Part shown: positions 15,789 to 17,466 of the stretch, piece after piece
Layout of the letters: each line of letters begins with the position of its first letter
Numbering within the stretch: position 1 is the stretch's first letter
DNA from: Planctomycetaceae bacterium UBA6163
Lineage (GTDB): Bacteria; Planctomycetota; Planctomycetia; Pirellulales; Pirellulaceae
Direction: 5' to 3'
DNA: 17,466 nt
Assembly (NCBI GenBank): GCA_002428205.1
Contig: DIUH01000114.1
Location: 1 to 17,466 of the forward strand
Translations under genes and position numbers: made by a program
The notes under the pieces: generated by a model
What the model was told of the DNA's origin: nothing
The model's input: the letters and a program-made list of their open reading frames with translations, nothing else
Databases searched by the model: none

Positions 15789-17264
15789 TTAGTGAATCGC
15801 ACCCCCAGCGACCGCATCGGACGGGTAAGCATGCATGCCGTGTTCAGAAATATCCAAACCGGCTTGTTCCTCTTCGGGTGAAACTCGCAAGAAACCAACG
15901 GCTTTGAGCACAAAGAAGACCGCAAACATAGATATGAACGCCCAGGCGATAATCGCCGCAGTCGCGATCAACTGCACTTGGATGAATCCGGCTCGACCAA
16001 ACAGCTCCAAACCATCGTCGTCCGTCGGCAAGGCTCCGAATAAACCCGTTGCGATACCGCCCCAAACACCGCAGAGCCCGTGAACTGGCCAAGCGCCTAC
16101 AGGATCGTCGACCTTTAATTTATCCAGCAGCACCACACCGATCACGACTAACGCGCCGCTGATCAAACCGATCGTCAAAGCGCCTGGTTGAGTAACGCGA
16201 TCACAGTTAGCGGTGATCCCAACCAAACCGCCCAGCGCGCCGTTAAGGGCCATCGTCAGATCGGGTTTACCGAACAAGATCCAAGCCAAAACCATCGCCC
16301 CGACAGCACCAGCGGCTGCCGAAATACTGGTCGTGACCGCAATATAAGTTGTCAGTTCGGCGTTCGCAGCCCCGGCGTAAGTCAGCTGGCTGCCAGGGTT
16401 GAAGCCATACCAACCGACCCACAGGATGAACACACCCAACGCGGCGAATGTGACGTTATGGCCTGGCAGCGGAACACTTTTACCGTCCGCAGTGAAGCGA
16501 CCGATTCTTGGTCCCAGCAGCATCGCACCGGCCAAGCCAGCAAAGCCACCGACGGCGTGCACGACAACACTGCCGGCGAAGTCCTGGAATCCCATCCTGT
16601 CTGCCCAGCCTTCACCCCATTTCCACGAACCGCTGATCGGATAGATCAGTCCGGTTAAAAGCGCACTGTAGATCATGTAGGCGCCAAACTTCATCCGTCC
16701 GGCAACCGACCCCGACACGATTGTTGCAGCGGTGGCCGCGAATGCGACTTGAAACAGGAAGTCGGCTGAAGCACTGTAGTTTTCACCACGAGCCACTTCG
16801 CCAATGCCGTCTCGCGTTACAAACGAAGCAGGGGTTCCAAGCCAGCCATCGATCACCCACGCATCGCCTGGATACATCAGGGCAAAGCCAATAAACAAGT
16901 ACAGCAGGATGCCGACCGACAAATCCATCACGTTTTTCGCGAGGATATTGACCGTGTTCTTCGCGGCGTTTAGCCCCACTTCGACCATCGCAAAGCCGGC
17001 TTGCATGAACAAGACCAGCACCGCACAGAAGAACATGATCAACGTGTTGATCGTGTAATTGAAGTCAGAAGCGTCGACGAAAGTCGGGGCCGCGTCGACT
17101 GCTGCGGCTTCAGCCGAGTCACCCGCGTCGGCCCCATCTAAGGCCTCCGTGACCGCCGGTGCATCGTCCTGAGCCGATGCGACCGACGCGAGTGACACGC
17201 TAACCCCCAACATCCCCACGAGGAGAGCGATCCAAAGGGGCAACCCCCTTAATGTTTCAGTCAT
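15789..17264 (-). CDS. amtB: Ammonium transporter, Amt/MEP/Rh family
   Basis: AmtB is a trimeric inner-membrane channel for ammonium. This 491-residue protein starts with a signal-peptide-like segment (MTETLRGLPLWIALLVGMLG... to about ASAQ, 29-32), then an acidic, Ala-rich periplasmic linker (33-65). The multi-helix Amt core begins at NYTINTLIMFFCAVLVLFMQAG (split: 69-80 and 81-90). The twin-His pore residues are His236 (FAGSVVVHAVGG) and His395 (AWPVHGLCGVWGG). The family segments NAAKNTVNILAKN and GLVGITANCD are intact. The cytoplasmic tail GLDISEHGMHAYP (469-481) is the segment that contacts PII in this family. The start ATG is preceded by AGGCGAG about seven to thirteen bases upstream. 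glnB lies downstream on the same strand after a long spacer, matching the functional link by which PII blocks the channel when nitrogen is plentiful. No sigma54 site was found upstream. Confidence 0.95.
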   Translation of the reverse strand: MTETLRGLPLWIALLVGMLGVSVSLASVASAQDDAPAVTEALDGADAGDSAEAAAVDAAPTFVDASDFNYTINTLIMFFCAVLVLFMQAGFAMVEVGLNAAKNTVNILAKNVMDLSVGILLYLFIGFALMYPGDAWVIDGWLGTPASFVTRDGIGEVARGENYSASADFLFQVAFAATAATIVSGSVAGRMKFGAYMIYSALLTGLIYPISGSWKWGEGWADRMGFQDFAGSVVVHAVGGFAGLAGAMLLGPRIGRFTADGKSVPLPGHNVTFAALGVFILWVGWYGFNPGSQLTYAGAANAELTTYIAVTTSISAAAGAVGAMVLAWILFGKPDLTMALNGALGGLVGITANCDRVTQPGALTIGLISGALVVIGVVLLDKLKVDDPVGAWPVHGLCGVWGGIATGLFGALPTDDDGLELFGRAGFIQVQLIATAAIIAWAFISMFAVFFVLKAVGFLRVSPEEEQAGLDISEHGMHAYPSDAVAGGAIH

Positions 17265-17420
17265 TGTTTTCTCGCCTAATTCGAAACGTTACTTACCAAT
17301 TGCCTGGGCCGATTTTTCGCATCACTCTGCGTTGTCAGCACTGTTCGCTTTGCGTGCCGGGCAACCTTGCAGGAACGGTACCGAAATCCGAGTGAAAGCC
17401 GATCTCAGTTCGTAAGTTGT

Positions 17421-17449
17421 TTTAAAATAAAGACTTATGAATTTGTAAA
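17421..17449 (-). promoter_or_regulatory. Candidate amtB promoter in an AT-rich block
   Basis: On the minus strand TTTACA (17449-17444) and TTTAAA (17426-17421) are separated by 17 bp, matching the -35 consensus at five of six and the -10 at four of six positions. It would give a 5' UTR of about 150 bases. The block at about 17417-17456 is much more AT-rich than its surroundings. This is a weak prediction. Confidence 0.3.
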
Positions 17450-17466
17450 AATTTCCAAGACTGGCA

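Noticed and set aside
17265..17466. Sigma54 promoter for amtB
   Set aside because: The closest match on the minus strand (CCGGCACG ... GCGA) has 8 bases between GG and GC, where 10 are required.

Overview
The window looks like a chromosomal segment of a planctomycete, probably a Rhodopirellula-like member of the Pirellulaceae. The evidence is a serine/threonine kinase with an N-terminal helical region, a DWG in place of DFG, one membrane segment and a TPR-like tail; two Ala/Pro/Ser-rich lipoproteins of a type common in that group; a short protein that resembles a planctomycete-specific family; weak or absent Shine-Dalgarno sites; and the character of the housekeeping proteins. This placement is inference from protein character. 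No rRNA, tRNA, CRISPR array or insertion sequence was seen.

Layout, left to right. (1) 1-1184 (+): the 3' part of a FabZ-type dehydratase gene and a FabI enoyl-ACP reductase gene 3 bp behind it, which are consecutive steps of fatty-acid elongation. (2) 1460-3268 (+): leucine biosynthesis. A near-consensus promoter fires into a 21-codon leader ORF with five consecutive leucine codons. Two hairpins and a strong intrinsic terminator follow, then leuA. This is a complete-looking ribosome-mediated attenuator. The leader AUG lies almost exactly at the predicted transcription start, so the leader mRNA may be leaderless. (3) 3477-4505 (+): a secreted protein of unknown function. (4) 4661-5608 (+): RadC with an extra N-terminal winged-helix-like domain. 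(5) 5705-6670 (-): an Ala/Pro/Ser/Thr-rich lipoprotein with GFxMP repeats. (6) 7137-7388 (+): an 83-residue small protein behind a strongly structured 5' region. (7) 7507-10212 (-): a large membrane serine/threonine kinase. (8) 10453-13002 (-): gyrB, with a clear intrinsic terminator. (9) 13260-14846 (+): a lipoprotein with a structured C-terminal domain. (10) 14858-17264 (-): amtB followed by glnB, an ammonium transporter and its PII regulator, separated by an unusual 583 bp stretch that contains a large palindrome.

How the genes work together. fabZ-fabI and amtB-glnB are functional pairs. leuA appears to be controlled at two levels: by leader-peptide attenuation of transcription, and by the C-terminal allosteric domain of the enzyme, which in this family binds leucine. 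The remaining genes are unlinked housekeeping or lineage-specific functions separated by terminator-like hairpins.

The most interesting features are the leucine attenuator with its apparently leaderless leader peptide (1460-1684), and the PII protein, which has Phe where the classical uridylylated Tyr51 should be and a longer B-loop. RNA pairings were found by reading complementarity by eye; no folding energies were computed.
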